From the NCBI RefSeq assembly GCF_949987535.1, contig NC_080064.1, positions 46,891,937-46,955,936 of the forward strand: 64,000 bases of DNA, in the 5' to 3' direction. This DNA comes from Balaenoptera acutorostrata (lineage: Eukaryota; Chordata; Mammalia; Artiodactyla; Balaenopteridae). Below are positions 45,001 through 55,839 of the stretch, in pieces (the first letter of the stretch is position 1; every line of letters starts with the position of its first letter). The notes beneath the pieces were generated by a model that was not told where the DNA came from, ran no database searches, and saw only the letters and a program-made list of their open reading frames with translations. The translations under genes and the position numbers were made by a program.

Positions 45001-45822
45001 AGTAATGGAAATAAAAACAAAAATAAACAAATGGGACCTAATGAAACTTCAAAGCTTTTGCACAGAAAAGGAAACCATAAACAAGACGAAAAGACAACCC
45101 TCAGAATGGGAGAAAATATTTGCAAATGAATCAATGGACAAAGGATTAATCTCCAAAATATATAAACAGCTCATGCAGCTCAATATTAAAGAAACAAACA
45201 ACCCAATCCAAAAATGGGCAGAAGACCTAAATAGACATTTCTCCAAAGAAGACATACAGATGGCCAAGAAGCACATGAAAAGCTGCTCAACCTCACTAAT
45301 TATTAGAGAAATGCAAATCAAAACTACAATGAGGTATCACCTCACACCAGTTAGAATGGGCATCATCAGAAAGTCTCCAAACAACAAATGCTGCAGCAGG
45401 TGTGCAGAAAAGGGAATCCTCCTGCACTGTTGGTAGGAATGTAAATTGATACAGCCACTATGGAGAACAGTATGGAGGTTCTTTAAAAAACTAAAAATAG
45501 AATTACCATATGATCCAGCAATCCCACTACTGGGCATATACCCAGAGAAAACCATAATTCAAAAAACACACACACCCCAATGTTCACTGCAGCACTATTT
45601 ACAATAGCCAGGTCATGGAAGCAACCTAAATGCCCATCGACAGACGAATGTATAAAGAAGATGTGGTACATATATACAATGGAATATTACTCAGTCATAA
45701 AAAAGAATGAAATGGAGTCATTTGTTGAGACGTGGATGGATCTAGAGACTGTCATACAGAGTGAAGTCAGTCAGAAAGAGAAAAACAAATATCGTATATT
45801 AATGCATGTATGTGGAACCTAG
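42005..45822 (+). pseudogene. L1-D ORF2 (endonuclease-reverse transcriptase), multiple nonsense codons
   Basis: The same frame is used from 42005 to 45436, broken by stops at about 42750 (TGG to TGA), 42803, 43592, 43903, 44518 and 45436. A frameshift follows before the last block (45580-45822). The endonuclease domain (first 240 codons) keeps LNVNGLN, QETHF and GDFN, but the catalytic SDH motif reads YDD, so the active-site His is lost. The reverse-transcriptase motif [10 protein letters not shown] is intact near 44100. The C-terminal Cys-rich segment is altered ([15 protein letters not shown]). ORF1-ORF2 spacing is 58 bp, as is usual for L1. Confidence 0.92.
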
Positions 45823-46132
45823 AAAAATGGTACAGATGAACCGGTTTGCAGGGCAGAAGTTGAGACACAGAGATAGAGAACAAACGTATCGACACCAAGG
45901 GGGGAAAACCACGGTGTGATGGGGATAATGGTGTGCTGAATTGGGCGATTGGGATTGACATGTATACACTGATGTGTATAAAATTGATGACTGATAAGAA
46001 CCTGCAGTACAAACAAACAAACAAACAAAACAACTAATACTAAACTTTCTTTGGGTTATTTGTATGGAAATATGTTAATATAAATGTTTCAGACATTACA
46101 TGAAATTTCTAAAAAAAAAAAAAAGTGTATTA

Positions 46133-46880
46133 AAAGTGAAGAAATACCAAAACAGAGTGACAAAATTTCATCTATTTTAAATGGTTATATTTAACAAATT
46201 AGCACCTTTAATACCCAAACCACATTTCATTACTGTAATCTGTTTTGTTTCTCAGCCTGCAAAAAGTATAACAATTGAAATATTTTTGACCAATGTGAAA
46301 TCTTAAATATTTTTGTGCGAAATAATGTCATTTAAAATTTTCAAGGAGACAGTTTTATACCAGTTAAAACAAAAGTAAATAAACAGATTGTGAGTGGTGT
46401 ATAATTATGGTCATACAACTGTACAATTTAAAGATAATTAGCCGATTTATAATAAAAATACTATTTTATGTTATACTACAGGTGATATGGACTGGTAATG
46501 TGACACAAATGGAGAAATGTGGTAAGCAACTTTTGCAGTGCTGTCAATGTACTTCTGTGGCTGTATGTCAGGCCCAGGGCAAAAGGCTCTCCGGATTGGC
46601 ATTAATTAGCTTTGTGGCTCTCTAACTGTGTCATGACCTCTTTGGCCTTGTTTTTCATCAGCAAACTAGAAGGCTGAACGTTGGACATCCATATCCATCA
46701 TCTCATTGCTCACCAGAGCTATTTCCCTCATTTGGCTGGCTGGGCTAGTGACTCTTTACATCTTCATCTGCAATTGTGACGGGCTGGATAGGATAAACTG
46801 TAGTGTTTTACTAGGTCAAAGAGCCCATTAGCTCTTTTATAGAAAATGTATAACTGAATTGAAAAAAATGCTAGTCTCAT
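46133..46880. other. unassigned AT-rich DNA
   Basis: No recognised element. A splice-like window (acceptor 'ttatactacag', donor gtaagc) at about 46480-46520 is considered chance. Confidence 0.35.
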
Positions 46881-46927
46881 GCTGCTGCTGCTACTACTAC
46901 TATTATACCACCACGACCACCACCACA
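46881..46927 (+). repeat. degenerate trinucleotide tract
   Basis: GCT, then ACT, then ACC/CAC triplets in succession. It gives runs of Cys/Tyr/Thr in a shadow ORF and is not a coding signal. Confidence 0.85.
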
Positions 46928-47425
46928 GTAATGCACGCCCAAGTGAAGCCAAGCTGTTCAACCCATGAGAGAAGCCTAACCTCATTCAGGGCAGCACACC
47001 TGCCCATAAGTTGCCCTCTATGGGCTCATTTACAACCTCCAAACCAAACTCATAACCTCATGCCAGCGATAACTAAACCATTAGGAAATATTTTCTCTGG
47101 CACTGGCTGTACCATTGAAGAGGTACCCACAAAGACTTTGAAAATAAGAGGAGGAGGGTTGTCTTCTGAGGGTTTGACTACAAATCAGAACATTGTGGAC
47201 ACAAATATGCAAAAGCCACCTTTGAAAAGTAGGCTGACTCTAGGACCAGAAGACCACCAACATAGTTAAAAAAGAATGTACCAGCTGTAAGAGGGTCTGC
47301 AAGTCAAAGAACATAAATAAAAATGAGTCACTGAGGAACAATGAGTGCACTCCAGCTCGATTCAGGAGAGCATCCTAGATCTACGAAGTCAAGTGCCCAT
47401 GTGTTGACTGATGCTGATGCTATTC
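46928..47425. other. unassigned non-coding DNA
   Basis: A 136-codon open frame (46859-47269) starts inside the trinucleotide tract. No domain or motif recognised. Confidence 0.35.
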
Positions 47426-47429
47426 TCTG

Positions 47430-47580
47430 TGGGCAGTGGTGTCTTATGGTATCTCATTTAATATCCAAAACAGCCCTAGGAAGAAGGTATCACTACCACC
47501 ATTTTATAGATAAGGAAACTGAACTGAGGATCAGAAAAGACGGGGTCACAGAATGGGTGATACTGGAACCCAAAGCAGAT
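47430..47580 (-). repeat. MIR SINE
   Basis: 'tatctcatttaatatccaaa', 'ccattttatagataaggaaa' and 'ctgaactgaggatcag' read as minus-strand MIR. Confidence 0.65.
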
Positions 47581-47700
47581 GCGGGCTGTGGGACTCTTGA
47601 GGCTTTGCTCCAAACTGCAGGGAGCACTGCTGGAATGGTCATGGGGCTACCTATGCTCTCCCTTGGGCCAGTCTCCAAAGGAGATACAACCAGATGACTT

Positions 47701-48326
47701 AAAAAAATTTTTTTTTTTCCTTTGGGTTTTATTGAAATATAGTTGACATACATCACCGTATAAGGTATAGAGCATAATGATTTGACTTACATACATCACA
47801 ACATGATTACTACATAGGTTTAGTGAACATTCATCATCTCATACAGATACAAAATTAAAGAGATTAAAAAATATATTTTTCTTGTGATGAGAACTCAGGA
47901 TTTACTCTTTTAACAACTTTCGTATATAATGTACAGCAGTGTTAATTACATTTATTATGTTGTACATTACTTCCCCGGGACTTATTTGTCTTGTAACTGG
48001 AAGTTTGTACCTTTTGACTGCCTTCATCCAATTCCCCCACCTCTAATAACCACAAATCTGACCTCTTTTTCTCTGATTTTTGTGTCTGTGTTTGTAACCA
48101 CAAAAATTCTCTCTTTTTCTATGAGATTTTTTGTTTCTTTGCTTTTGAACTGACATACAACACTATGTTAGCTCTTAATATACAACAAAGTGATTTGATA
48201 ATATTATATATTTCAAAATGATCACCATGATAAGTCTAGTTACCATCTGTCACAATACAAAGATATTACACAGCTATTGACTATATTGACAATTCCTCTG
48301 TGAGGCCATTGATCCTGGACTATCAG
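47701..48326 (-). mobile_element. old L1 3'UTR fragments (two in succession)
   Basis: A T-rich start, then 'tttattgaaatatagttgac' and 'ataatgatttgacttacata' mark the L1 3'UTR reversed. A second similar 3'UTR stretch begins near 48146 ('gaactgacatacaacactat', 'aacaaagtgatttgataata'). Confidence 0.75.
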
Positions 48327-48340
48327 ATGGCTTCTTGATG

Positions 48341-48833
48341 TGGTATATATATACAATGGAATACTACCCAGCCATAAAAAAGAATGAAAATCTATCATCT
48401 GCAACAATGTGGATGGCCCTGGAGAGTATTATGCTTAGTGAAATAAATCAGACAGAGAAAGACAGATACTATATGTTATCACTTATATGTGGAATCTAAA
48501 AATTAAAACAAATGAATGAACATAGCGAAACAGAAACAGACTCATAGCTGTAGAGAACAGGCTGATGGTTACCAGTGGGGAGAGGAAGGTGGGGGGAGAG
48601 GTGGGATAAGGGTAGGGGATTGAGAGGTACAAGCTGCTATGTATAAATTGGATGGGCTACAGGGATGTATTGCATAGCACAGGGAGATATAGCCATTATT
48701 TTGTAGTGACTTTAAATGGAGTATAATCTATAAAATTGATGAGTCATTATGTTGTACACGTGAAATTAATATGATGTTGTAAATCAACTGTACTTCAATT
48801 AAAAAAATTCAACAGGAAAAAACTCATTACCAA
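48341..48833 (+). mobile_element. 5'-truncated L1 tail with 14-bp TSD
   Basis: It starts 'tggtatatatatacaatgga' followed by 'atactacccagccataaaaa' (ORF2 C-terminus), passes a G-rich 3'UTR tract (48577-48625) and ends 'caactgtacttcaattaaaa'. TSD atggcttcttgatg / atggcttcttggtg lies at 48327-48340 and 48834-48847 (one mismatch). About 30 bases of extra sequence lie between the A run and the TSD. Confidence 0.88.
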
Positions 48834-48857
48834 ATGGCTTCTTGGTGAATAGTAGGT

Positions 48858-49237
48858 GCTTTGGACTGAGTTGTATCTCCCTACCCCCAGATTCATATGT
48901 TGAAGCCCTAACCCTCAATGTGATAGTATTTGGAGGTGGGGCCTTTGGGAAATAATTAGGTTTAGATGAAGTCCTGGGGGGGTGGTGGCTGATGGTGGGA
49001 TTAGTGTCCTTATAAGAAGAAACACCAGAGAGCTTTCTCTCTCTCTCTTTGCCGTGTGAGGACACAGCGAGAAGGTGGCTATCTGCAAGCCAGGAGGAGA
49101 GATCTCATTGGGAATCGAATCAGCCAGAACCTTGATCTTGGATTTCCCAGTTTCCAGAACTGTGAGAAATAAATCCCTGTTGTGTAAGCCACCCAGTCTA
49201 TGGTATTTTGTTATGGCAGCCCAAGCTGACTAAGACC
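48858..49237 (+). mobile_element. MaLR (MLT1-like) solo LTR
   Basis: 'ttggactgagttgtatctcc', 'cagattcatatgttgaagcc', 'tttggaggtggggcctttgg', 'gccgtgtgaggacacagcga', 'gagaaataaatccctgtt' and the end 'agctgactaagac' follow the same order as the LTR at 39633. Confidence 0.85.
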
Positions 49238-49865
49238 GTAGCAAACCGCTCAAGGGCATGGCCTCTTTGGTCTTCGAAGGGAATATTTCTCTAGGGGGAA
49301 AACTGATGACAGGGAACATTTGAATCATCCCCCTACTGTTCTTTGTGGTTCTGACCCTCTGTTCATCAAGCATCCTTCTGGAGGTGGGTCAGAGGAGAAA
49401 ACAAGGATTTCTAGCTCTTCAGCAGTTCCATGTCCATTGTCAATAAGTTCAAGGGTATTAGGGTTTATATATCAGTTTCATGGACTTGGTCAGCCTAGGT
49501 CCTCCCCCACCCCCTCTGCCCTGCCATATTGTACATATACCAAGGGAATGGAAGCCACGGTGTGAGCCTTCTGGGCTAGTCAGTCTTACTTCCCTGTTAG
49601 TGTCCTGACTGCTTTTAAAAAGTAAGGGAACCACCATGCTATGCTCACTCCTTTGCTTGCCATTCCAGTCCTCGAAACTTTTCTCTAGCTATGCCCAAAG
49701 GCAGACTGCACTCCAGCCAGTGATAACGATGCTGGCAATGATGATGAAAATATGTTTTATTGAGTCTTTTGTACTTGGCAATTCAATTCACTTTAAACAA
49801 ACAAAACCAAGACTACTAAGCCTAGAAGCTCTGGGGAAAGCTTTCTGCAGAAGATGATGTGTAAT
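49238..49865. other. unassigned non-coding DNA
   Basis: Nothing recognised. Confidence 0.4.
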
Positions 49866-50060
49866 CATCTAAATTTTGAAGAATGGATGGGAAAAAGAGA
49901 AAAAAATTCCAGGTAGAGGGAACCACACAGGCAAAGGTTTGGAAGTTTGATCTAGAAAAAGTGAATTCTGGGAACTCAGTTTGGTATGGCTGAGGCAAAA
50001 TGGAACACCAGCTTTGGCAAGAGAAGGGTGCAAACAGTTGCTTTTGATGGGGAAATGATG
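49866..50060 (-). repeat. L2 LINE fragment
   Basis: 'attccaggtagagggaacca' and 'cacaggcaaaggtttggaag' are the reverse complement of the L2 stretch usually read as 'gcctttgcacatgctgttccctctgcctggaa'. Confidence 0.6.
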
Positions 50061-50394
50061 GACGAGGTGCTCAGAGAGGGAGCCAGTGAGATTCAGGGTG
50101 AGGTAGAAGAATCATCTCCCACATCCCTCCATTCTGCCAGATTCTTTCTGGGCACCCGCCTTCCCACTGACATAGCTGTGACTTGATTCTTGCGTGAGAT
50201 GCAATAGTTGAGCTCAATGGAATTGCCCTTTTGATTAAAGCAAAAAAAATTCCACTCTGGACACTGGGTTAAATTGGACCTTGTGCTGTTCTCATTGTAG
50301 GAAAAAAGGCGGCAATACGGTGAGGTGAAAAGAAGACAGGTGAGAGAAGTAAGATTTTTTTTTTGAGCCCCAGCAGCAGCTGAGCCCATGGCAG

Positions 50395-50560
50395 ATCCAT
50401 TATCCACATTGTGTCATTTGATCTTGGAACCTCAGCAGTTTGAAACCTTATTTATGGTTGAGGATATTCAGAGAACTTAAGGGGCTTCTTGCCTGAGGGA
50501 GGAAGTAGTGGAAACTGGATTTTAACCAGGATTTGTCTCACTCGGTTTTCTCAGGATGTT
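50395..50560 (-). repeat. MIR fragment
   Basis: 'cacattgtgtcatttgatct', 'gaggatattcagagaactta' and 'aactggattttaaccagg' fit a reversed MIR. Confidence 0.5.
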
Positions 50561-51365
50561 TGACTCTTTAAGAGGTCTTAATTGACATTCTTATTTGGTA
50601 AACAAAGTGCTGTGTGGATGGAGTGAGTCACTCACCCTCTCTGAGCCTCAGTTTCTGGATCTATATATCTGTGTCCTTGTAGGTTGTGCCCATTCACTCC
50701 TATTCTTCCCTTTGGATTCTTACAGAAATCTAATTTTCCTGACTCATGGCAATCCTTTAAAAACACAGTGTGCTTTCCCTGAATATTCTCACTTTCAGAC
50801 TAAAAATTCTTCTTTCAATTGCTTTTTTTCCTCCCTGCTTTTTGATTCTTCTCAGTGAATCATGCGGTTGCTCCAAAAGTTAATGATTTCTCAGGTTGCA
50901 TTTAAAGAAGTATAGTGCCTGAATTAAAGGAGGGGAAAATTTTCTTCTGGTCATACAACCTCTGGAATCAAAGATTCAGCTCTGAGACTATGAGATATGA
51001 AGGAACCAGATGAATAAGTGTGCATTAGAAAAGGATCTTTCATAGAACTAGTCTTGCTGGTAGAGGAATGTAGAAGTAAAATGAACCTCTCTTTATTCCT
51101 TTAAGTAGCTTTCTCCAGATTCCCATTCAAAACTGTAATCTTAGAGGGCACATGAAATCTCACAGTGAAATCCTAGGCAACTTCAAGGCTGTAAAGGGAT
51201 ACAGCTGAGAGGCTGGGGAATATGTGGTAGGGAGGGTCTAAATCCTGACCAAAGGTGCAGAGATTTTCATGAGCTCTCATTCAACTTCTGGCAGCAGGTC
51301 TTTTAGCTGGAAAATGGGTTGATATCAAGGAATATCCAACACTCACTGGGGCATGAACTAGGTTT
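50561..51365. other. mostly unassigned DNA
   Basis: A MIR-like core at about 50620-50670 ('gtgagtcactcaccctctct', 'gagcctcagtttctggatct'). The remainder is unrecognised. Confidence 0.4.
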
Positions 51366-51369
51366 TGTT

Positions 51370-51470
51370 ATTAGCTGGGCATGAACTTGAGTAAATGCTT
51401 TTTCTTCTTTGGACTTCTGTTTCTTCGTTTGCCAAATGCAGGCATTAGACCAGACTCTGGGAAGGCCAAC
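51370..51470 (+). repeat. MIR fragment
   Basis: 'ggacttctgtttcttcgttt' and 'gccaaatgcaggcattagac' fit the MIR core and centre. Confidence 0.5.
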
Positions 51471-51579
51471 TGGTTGCATCACATAAACATGGCAACTACG
51501 TGAAGCATCATGTTGAGAAGAAGCATGAGACTGTGTCTGGGCTCAACAATAAAGAACTTTGTGAGTGATGAGTGATATT

Positions 51580-52020
51580 AGTCAGGACATCAAGTGACAG
51601 AAATCCATATGCTATAAATAAAAAGAACGTACTGGCTCATTAACAGGGGCGCCTGCAGGGAGAACTGCCCGAGACCCAAGGGCACGCGTGTTGTTGGAGC
51701 TCTTCTCTCTCCATCCCTTGGCTCTGTCTGACTTTGGTTGGCTCCTTTTTCCACAAAGGCTATTTTTATTGGGTGGGCAATATGGCTGCTGGCAGTCCCA
51801 GACAAGCACGTGCTTCTACCTTAGCAAACTCCGGGGAAAGAGACATCTTTCCAGTTAACTTTGGTAGAAAAGTCTTGGGTGGCTTCTGATTGGCTAGGTT
51901 TGGGTAATTTGTCCATATCCAAACCAAACAGTATGGCCAGGAGAGAGGGTACTTTGGCTAGTCCTGGGTCACATGTTCTCAGTCTTTGGAGCACTGTGAT
52001 TAACAGCCCCACCTAGACTT
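51580..52020 (+). repeat. unclassified interspersed repeat
   Basis: Phrases such as 'tctctccatcccttggctct', 'caatatggctgctggcagtc' and 'cttctgattggctaggtttg' recur in mammalian dispersed repeats. Family not named. It borders the truncated L1-E. Confidence 0.45.
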
Positions 52021-52043
52021 CATAGAATGAGGAGGTGCATTCT

Positions 52044-52720
52044 GTCTTGTCTGTAAAGCTTTTGATTTCTCCATCAAATCTGAATGAGAGCCTTGCTGGG
52101 TAGAGTATTCTTAGTTGTAGGTTTTTCCCTTTTATCACTTTAAATACATTGTGCCACTCCCTTTTGGTCTGCAGACTTTCTGCTGAAAAATCAGCTGATA
52201 GCCTTATGGGAGTTCCCTTGTATGTTATTTGTTGCTTTTCCCTTGCTGCTTTTAGTATTCTCTCTTTATCTTTAACGTTGATCATTTTGACTACAGTGTG
52301 TCTTTGTATGTTCCTCTTTGGGTTAATCCTGTACGGGACTCTCTGTGCTTGCTTCCTGGACTTGGGTGACTGTCTCCTTTCCCAGGTTAGGGAAGTTTTC
52401 AGCTATTATCTCTTCAAATATTTTCTCAAGCCCTTTCTCTCTCTCTTCTCCTACTGGGGTCCCTAGAATGCAAATATCAGTGCACTTGATGTTGTCCCAG
52501 AGGTCTCTTAAACTGTCTTCATTTCTTATCATTCTTTTTTCTTTTTTCTGTTCAGTGGCAGTGATTTCTACTACTCTGTCTTCTAGGTCACTGATCCATT
52601 CTTCTGTATCATTTAGCTTACTATTGATTCCTTTTGGTGTATTTTTGCTTTCAGTTACTGTATTCTTCAGTTTTGTTCGGTTGGTCTTTATATTTTCTAA
52701 CTCTGTTAAAAACTTCTAAC
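52044..52720 (-). pseudogene. L1-E ORF1 fragment
   Basis: C-terminal domain block 52285-52044 (TYKGTPIRLSADFSAE, KREWHNVFKV) and RRM block 52532-52323 with NEDSLRDLWDNIK are in different frames. A coiled-coil remnant lies upstream (to about 52720). The frame is lost before the natural C-terminus, so the last ten residues come from flanking DNA. Confidence 0.8.
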
Positions 52721-54238
52721 TCTTTGCTCTGTGCATCCATTCTCCTCCCGAGTTCTTTGAATGTCTTTATGATCATTACTCTGTTGATTGCCTATCTCTA
52801 CTCCACTTAGTTCTTCTTTTGGGGTTTTATCTTGTTCCTTCTTCTGGAACAAATTCCCCTGCCACCTCATTTTGTCTAAGTTGCTATTTGTATTTTTATG
52901 TATGTGGCAGGTTAGTTACATTTCTTGACCTTGGAGAGGTGCCCCTCTGTAGGAGACGTCCTATGCGTCCCAGCAGTGCCCTCCCCTCTCGTCACCCAAG
53001 CTATATGCTCTAGGGGTTCCCCCTAAGAGGGCTGTGTGTGTCCTTCTGTTGTGGTGGGCTGACTCTGTGGGTGGTGTGGTAGGCTTGGTTGGCCCCTAGC
53101 CTGGTTGGTTGCCAGGCTCTGCCTTGTGTGGATGCTGCTGGCTGCTATTTATCAGGGCCTGATCTCGAGGTGGCTGATTGTGGAATCTTAGGGGACCCTG
53201 GGCTAGTGCTGGCTCACTTGTGGGCAGAGTCAGAGTCCCAAAGACTCTGAGGCTGTTGCCCACCCACTGGTAGGTGAAGCCAGGTCCTAGGGTTAGTGCC
53301 AGACTACTGGCAGCAGAGCTGGTTCCCGGGGTCTGGCTGCAGGGCCCAGGGATCCCACAGCTCATATCAGATTGTTCATGGGGTGGCAGGGGCAGTTCCT
53401 GACATAGTTGGGTATGGGGTCTGCGGTGTCCTGGAGGTTGTGTTGGCCTGCTAGTGGGCTCAGCTGGTCCCAGGGTAGGGTCTGGGCTGTGTTGCAGATC
53501 ATAGTTTTCTTGCTCCTGGTGTTTGCTCCTGGTGTCTGCCCCTGGTGGGTGAGGGTGGTCTAGAGGCTTGTGCAGGCTTCCTGGTGGGAGGCGCTGGTGC
53601 CTGCCTACTGGTGGGTGGATCTGGGTCTTGACCCTCAGATAGGAAGGGCTGTGTCTAGGGACATGTCTAAAGGTAGCTATGGGCTCTTTAGTCTTTAGGC
53701 AGCCCATCTGCTGATGGGTGGGGCTGTGTCCCTGCCCAGTTAGTTGTTTGGCTTGAGGCATCCCAGCACTGGCACCTGCAGGCTGTTGGGCAGGGCCAGG
53801 TCTTGGTGCTAATGAGCCAATATGTCAGCTGCCAGGAGTGTGTACATGGTTGAATGTTCCCAAATATGTCTGCCATCAGTGTCTATGTCCCCAGGGTGAG
53901 CCACAGCTCCCCCCCCCACCCAGCCTCTCCAGGAGACTCTCTAAGACCAGCAGGTAGTTCTGGCCCAGGCTCCTCTTGAACTACTTCTTTTGCCCTGGGT
54001 CCTGGTATGTGTGAGGTTTTGTGTGTGTCCTTTAAAAGTGAAGTCCCTATTTCCCCCAGTCCTGTGAGATTCCTGCAATTAAGCCCTGTTGGTCTTCAAA
54101 GCCAAATGTTCTGGGGGCTCTTCCTGATGCAGGAACCCCATGCTGGGGAGCCTGACATGGGGCTCAGAACTCTCACTCCTGTGGGAGAGCCTCTGCAATA
54201 TAATTATTCTCCAATTCGTGGGTTGCCCACCTGGGGGG

Positions 54239-54370
54239 TATGGGATTTGATTATATTGCGAGTCCGCCCCTCCTACCCACCTCATTATGGTTCCATCTTT
54301 ATGTCTTCAGTTGTACAAGATCTTTTCTGGTAGGTTCCAGTCTTTTTCATCAATGGATGTTCTGCAAATA
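54239..54370 (+). other. short antisense ORF in the L1-E 5'UTR (43 codons)
   Basis: It begins MGFDY at the position equivalent to the antisense ORFs of L1-A and L1-D and keeps a SFLVGSSLF motif (SFLVSSSVF in the others) before an early stop. Confidence 0.35.
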
Positions 54371-54452
54371 GTTGTGATTTTGGTGTGCTCATGAGAGGAG
54401 GTGAGCTCACGGTCTTTCTACTCCTCCATCTTAGCCGCTCTTGGCGCATTCT

Positions 54453-55830
54453 TTGTTTTAAAAGAAAACCAAGGAGCTATTCCCAGCAGATGGGGTTTGG
54501 GAAAGCCATCTGAGCAGAAGAAACCCTGTAGCAGGAGCTAACACCACTTATATGAGTGGGAGGCAATTGGTATCAAACAGGCCACACATTCTCCATTACA
54601 GGACTAGATAAGTCCATACAACTCTTCAGTTCTATTCTTATGAGTCAATAGCTCAAGTAAACGGCACTGCACTGACATTCAAGAGGCCTACACTGTACTT
54701 CCAGCATGACTAATACCCATCAAATGAATGGTGAGACCAGCCAGTGCCTTTCTTCACTCTTGGCCTCAGTTTACCACCCCCCCTTTTTTTTTAAAGTGAA
54801 GGGGTTGCTTTGTCACCAGGTGTCCTCTCAAAATGCCCTTCTTCTCTGATATCCCCATCCCTTCTGGCCAAGAGTCCTTCGGAGTTTCACCCCACCAGGC
54901 CCTGAGCCTAGCCTAGGAGGCGCCAGCAGGACACAGCACCCTCTGCCTAGCAGGAGGGGCCGACTCTGAGTCTGGGTCTGAGTCTGAGCCTGGGGTGAGC
55001 TCTCTGAGCCCCAGCCAGACCCCATCCTTGCCATGTTGTCTCTGTCTGTTAGTTGGATGCCAATCTTGTTTTTCTCTGCTTTCACCGAAAAAAACAGTTT
55101 GTCCCACAACTCTGAACCAATAGCATGCTTTTAATAACCACCTGGACCTGGAGTTGAAGCAGCCCTGGCTCCGTCCCCATGAGTCACTCTGAATATCCAC
55201 ATCTGCAAATGGCACAGAGAGAAGGAACCTTCTGGGTTCCAGCCCTATCCAGGATGATTTCTCTGCTTCAAGCCCTGCTCTCTCCTTCATCTCATTATTT
55301 GATCAGAATTTTTTCCCCACCTTGCAACCATTCCCCTGTTGCTGCTGGGTGATTTACCAAGTGACATCTGTGTCCCGGCTCCTTGTTCCTCCGAAGAATG
55401 CAGTTTTGATGAATAAACAACAATTGTAGCTTGTTTCCTTCAGTCCTGTGCGACTTGAGGTTATTCGAGTTTAGAGGTGCACAAAGACTTTATAAACACC
55501 CTGGATTTATAGCCATGATTGGCTGCGCTTGTTTCGTTACCTCATAGCATCTGCTGGGTGTAATGGCCTGATTCGGGATCCGGCAGAGGAGCCTGGGCTA
55601 TCTCGCCCCGGACACCTGTATGAGACGAAGTTCAGCTGGAGAGAGAGGCAGTTACTCATCCTCCTGGCTCAGCACGCAGTGACTTCACTGCCAGGAAACC
55701 GGCCCCAAGGCCCCAGCCAAAGCACAGGGTAGGAGAGTGATCGATATTTCAGTCACTGCTGAAACTGCCAGCAAAAACATAGAGCGAAGCGAGGGAAGTG
55801 GACATTTTCTGAACGCCTAACTGCGAATCG
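54453..55830. other. unassigned, repeat-poor DNA
   Basis: No interspersed repeat recognised over about 1.4 kb. Around 55405-55530 AT-rich motifs such as ATAAACAACAATTG and GTTTATAAA-like sequence sit next to AP-1-like TGAGTCA (55180). It may hold a conserved non-coding element, but this cannot be shown here. Confidence 0.35.
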
Positions 55831-55839
55831 TGTTTCAAT

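Larger units (their letters stand above)
40152..46124 (+). mobile_element. L1-D: full-length LINE-1 with 12-bp TSD
   Basis: It runs from the L1 start motif CCAAGATGGCGGAG (40164-40177) to an A14 tail at 46111-46124. TSD aaaagtgtatta is at 40140-40151 and 46121-46132 (the A's overlap the tail). The target junction tt/aaaa is the canonical L1 endonuclease site. Order: 5'UTR 40152-41047, ORF1 to 41946, ORF2 42005-45822, 3'UTR. Length is about 5.97 kb. Both ORFs are broken. Its 5'UTR and ORFs match L1-A best. Confidence 0.95.
52044..54445 (-). mobile_element. L1-E: L1 5' end only (3'-truncated), with 7-bp direct repeats
   Basis: On minus it starts at the L1 start motif (aagatggagga, 54423-54433), runs through a 5'UTR of about 1.9 kb and into ORF1, and stops at FDGEIKSFTDK near the ORF1 C-terminus. 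There is no ORF2, 3'UTR or A tail. GCATTCT flanks both ends (52037-52043 and 54446-54452). Most genomic L1 copies are 5'-truncated, so a copy keeping only the 5' end is unusual. Confidence 0.8.

Noticed and set aside
46480..46520. Second splice-like window (ttatactacag ... gtaagc), with a WTGN peptide resembling the one at 35914
   Set aside because: The peptide likeness is four residues, surrounding DNA shows no homology, and such splice signals occur by chance.
46859..47269. 136-codon open frame as a small gene
   Set aside because: It starts in a trinucleotide tract, shows no domain and no supporting signals.
47701..48833. Single L1 with 5' inversion (twin priming)
   Set aside because: Both parts carry L1 3' ends, and the right part has its own complete TSD, so they are separate insertions.
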